A stretch of DNA of 64,000 nucleotides from Nematopogon swammerdamellus (Eukaryota; Arthropoda; Insecta; Lepidoptera; Adelidae): assembly GCA_946902875.1 (NCBI GenBank), contig OX336353.1:18923151-18987150 (forward strand), given 5' to 3'. The translations under genes and the position numbers were made by a program. Below the pieces are notes generated by a model. The model was given only the letters and a program-made list of their open reading frames with translations, did not search any database and was not told the origin of the DNA. Positions 62,776-64,000 of this stretch are shown here, one piece after another; position 1 is the first letter of the stretch; each line of letters starts with the position of its first letter.

Positions 62776-63085
62776 TTTGCACTTCACGTCCTTATTTTGC
62801 TGATTTATTTACATATCAAATAATATTTGCGGAACAATAAAGTATTTTCATGCATCTATCTATCTATGAAAATATATTAAAATGAAATTAAAATATAATT
62901 TATTGCTCAGGGCTATAGCTATATAGTGGATTGGCTCGCTGAGCGTGGTGGTCTTGCGGAGGAGTGGGAGGAGGGGTGGTATTGATTGACTATGTCTGAT
63001 GATCATCATTCTACGGACGGACGGCATTGCCATCCGTGCTAGTTCTTTATAAAAAAAATACTCCAAGACGAAGTACCTATCATTA
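62776..63085. other. Unclassified spacer
   Basis: No gene or known repeat recognised. Confidence 0.35.
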
Positions 63086-63318
63086 CCTATAATATAATCC
63101 AACGTCTGCTTTCTGTCTGAGGGTCTGAGTGTCTGAGTGTATGTCTGTCTGTCCGCTTATAACTCGAGAACCACTGAACCGATTTTAATAAAACAAAATT
63201 CTACGGATAGCTTGATTCTTCCCATCAACTATAGGCTACTTACTATCACGCTAAATGACTTATGAGGTTAGCAGTGAAGTGAAATATGAGAGCGGGCGGA
63301 GCGGCGGGCACAGCTTGT
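63086..63318 (+). mobile_element. Helitron-like element, family J, shortened
   Basis: CCAACGTCTGCTTTCTGTCT, CTTATAACTCGAGAACCACT, ACGGATAGCTTGATTCTTCC and a GCGGCGGGCACAGCTTG end (CTAG changed to CTTG). An interior segment present at 28232 is missing. Confidence 0.6.
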
Positions 63319-63349
63319 AAAGTATAAACCATCAAGGCTGTGGATATTT

Positions 63350-63532
63350 TGTTTTATGTAATCCGGTATGGGTGGCTGAGTTGGAGGGGCCGAAGCGCAT
63401 GCTCCGATCAGCCAATATCACCTCCGAGAAGGTAGGTGCCATACCGGAGACTTCCCTGGATTTTCTGGCTATACTGGACTAGAGGAGAACACAACCGAGG
63501 CTGCTATGCGGCCATCTTACATCCAGTACGGA
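63350..63532 (-). repeat. SINE-A, truncated in the core
   Basis: Tail (TATGTAATCCGGTATGGGTG) through GCTATACTGGACTAGAGGAG to CATCTTACATCCAGTACGG. It stops there and lacks the core and head. Confidence 0.8.
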
Positions 63533-63573
63533 ATGATCATCAATGAAGATGGAGAAATATAAATCATACTTAG

Positions 63574-63940
63574 GAAAAAATAAAATATGAAGCCAAACAT
63601 ACCGTCCATGTTTTACTTAAACAAGACGGACTCCGAAACGAAGAAGATCGCACGGGAACGCATTTATTATTAGTAAGAGCACTTCGTGATATCAATGAAG
63701 ACATTGTGCTAAGTACTGACACTCTACATAAACAAACAAAACTCAAATTACTCAATGATCTTACTGGCGAAGCATCTGTTTTGAATCACAAGGCAGTACA
63801 GAAGCTCGATCCAAAAGCGCTTCCAGCTATAGCATTATAAAATTGAGAAAATAGCAGAAGCAGCCGTCAACGATTTTAAAAACACCTGTTTATTTTTAAG
63901 GGCCGATTCATTTTTTTCCTCTCACATTTTTAATGAAGTC
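63574..63940 (+). pseudogene. Exon-like coding segment, unidentified, probably frameshifted
   Basis: An open frame with no stop from 63574 to 63840 encodes 88 residues with good protein character, including EAKHTVHVLLKQDGLRNEED and LLLVRALRDINEDIVLS. It has no start codon and begins just after a SINE-A copy. In another frame the sequence immediately downstream continues HYKIEKIAEAAVNDFKN and TCLFLRAD to about 63917, as if a single-base frameshift near 63830 interrupts one coding region. I do not recognise the protein. It may be a host exon, a retro-copied gene piece or part of an element. The window ends 60 bp further on. Confidence 0.45.
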
Positions 63941-64000
63941 ATTTTGGTACCCGAGGCAGGTGTATAGTAATTCTGTGATCCCAAATCGATTGAAATAGTC

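Overview
The window reads as nuclear DNA of a moth or butterfly (Lepidoptera): AT-rich, almost free of host coding sequence, and built from repeat families I recognise as lepidopteran. These are small Helitrons ending in CTAG, tRNA-derived SINEs, jockey-type LINE 3' stubs, a mariner remnant and SINE-like elements that end in TATG microsatellites. The assignment rests on family recognition, not on a search. No complete conventional host gene is visible. The window is probably intergenic or a large intron.

The only long intact gene is at 50505-53513. It is a 1002-residue reverse transcriptase with an N-terminal PHD finger and C2H2 finger, a full RT core (YLDD) and a C-terminal Cys/His knuckle followed by a restriction-like endonuclease signature. 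It reads as an RLE-type non-LTR retrotransposon protein, or a gene derived from one. Upstream of it lie two tandemly duplicated blocks (49460-49660 and 49762-50067).

Layout: 0-12 kb holds scattered SINE, LINE and Helitron pieces around unique DNA. 11.5-13.3 kb has two SINE copies in inverted orientation with a 50-bp perfect hairpin inserted between them, then an internally deleted mariner. 14.5-15.2 kb has a LINE 3' end and a nuclear copy of mitochondrial 16S rRNA. 17.9-20.1 kb has a three-copy tandem repeat and two Helitron-like copies. 24.4-26.9 kb is a Helitron-like element containing a large inverted array of ~68-bp monomers. 27-34 kb is dense in SINEs and inverted repeats. 34.2-41.3 kb is comparatively repeat-poor. 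41.3-49.5 kb is a SINE and nested-insertion cluster. 53.9-60.2 kb is again dense in repeats and includes an inverted repeat with ~310-bp arms. 60.2-63.3 kb is sparse. An exon-like open segment sits at the right edge (63574-63840).

The most unusual theme is a modular SINE system. SINE-A has a tRNA-type head. SINE-B has a head with a tRNA A box and B box around a clear 5S rRNA segment. A third, unrelated 'D' head also occurs. All three are found joined to the same central core (the segment around CTTACTAGGTGGTAGG and GGTTGGTACCACCG). SINE-A also shares its last ~90 bp with the 3' ends of jockey-like LINEs in the same window, which points to the likely source of its mobilisation machinery.

Family letters (A, B, C, D, E, F, H, J) are labels used only within this annotation.
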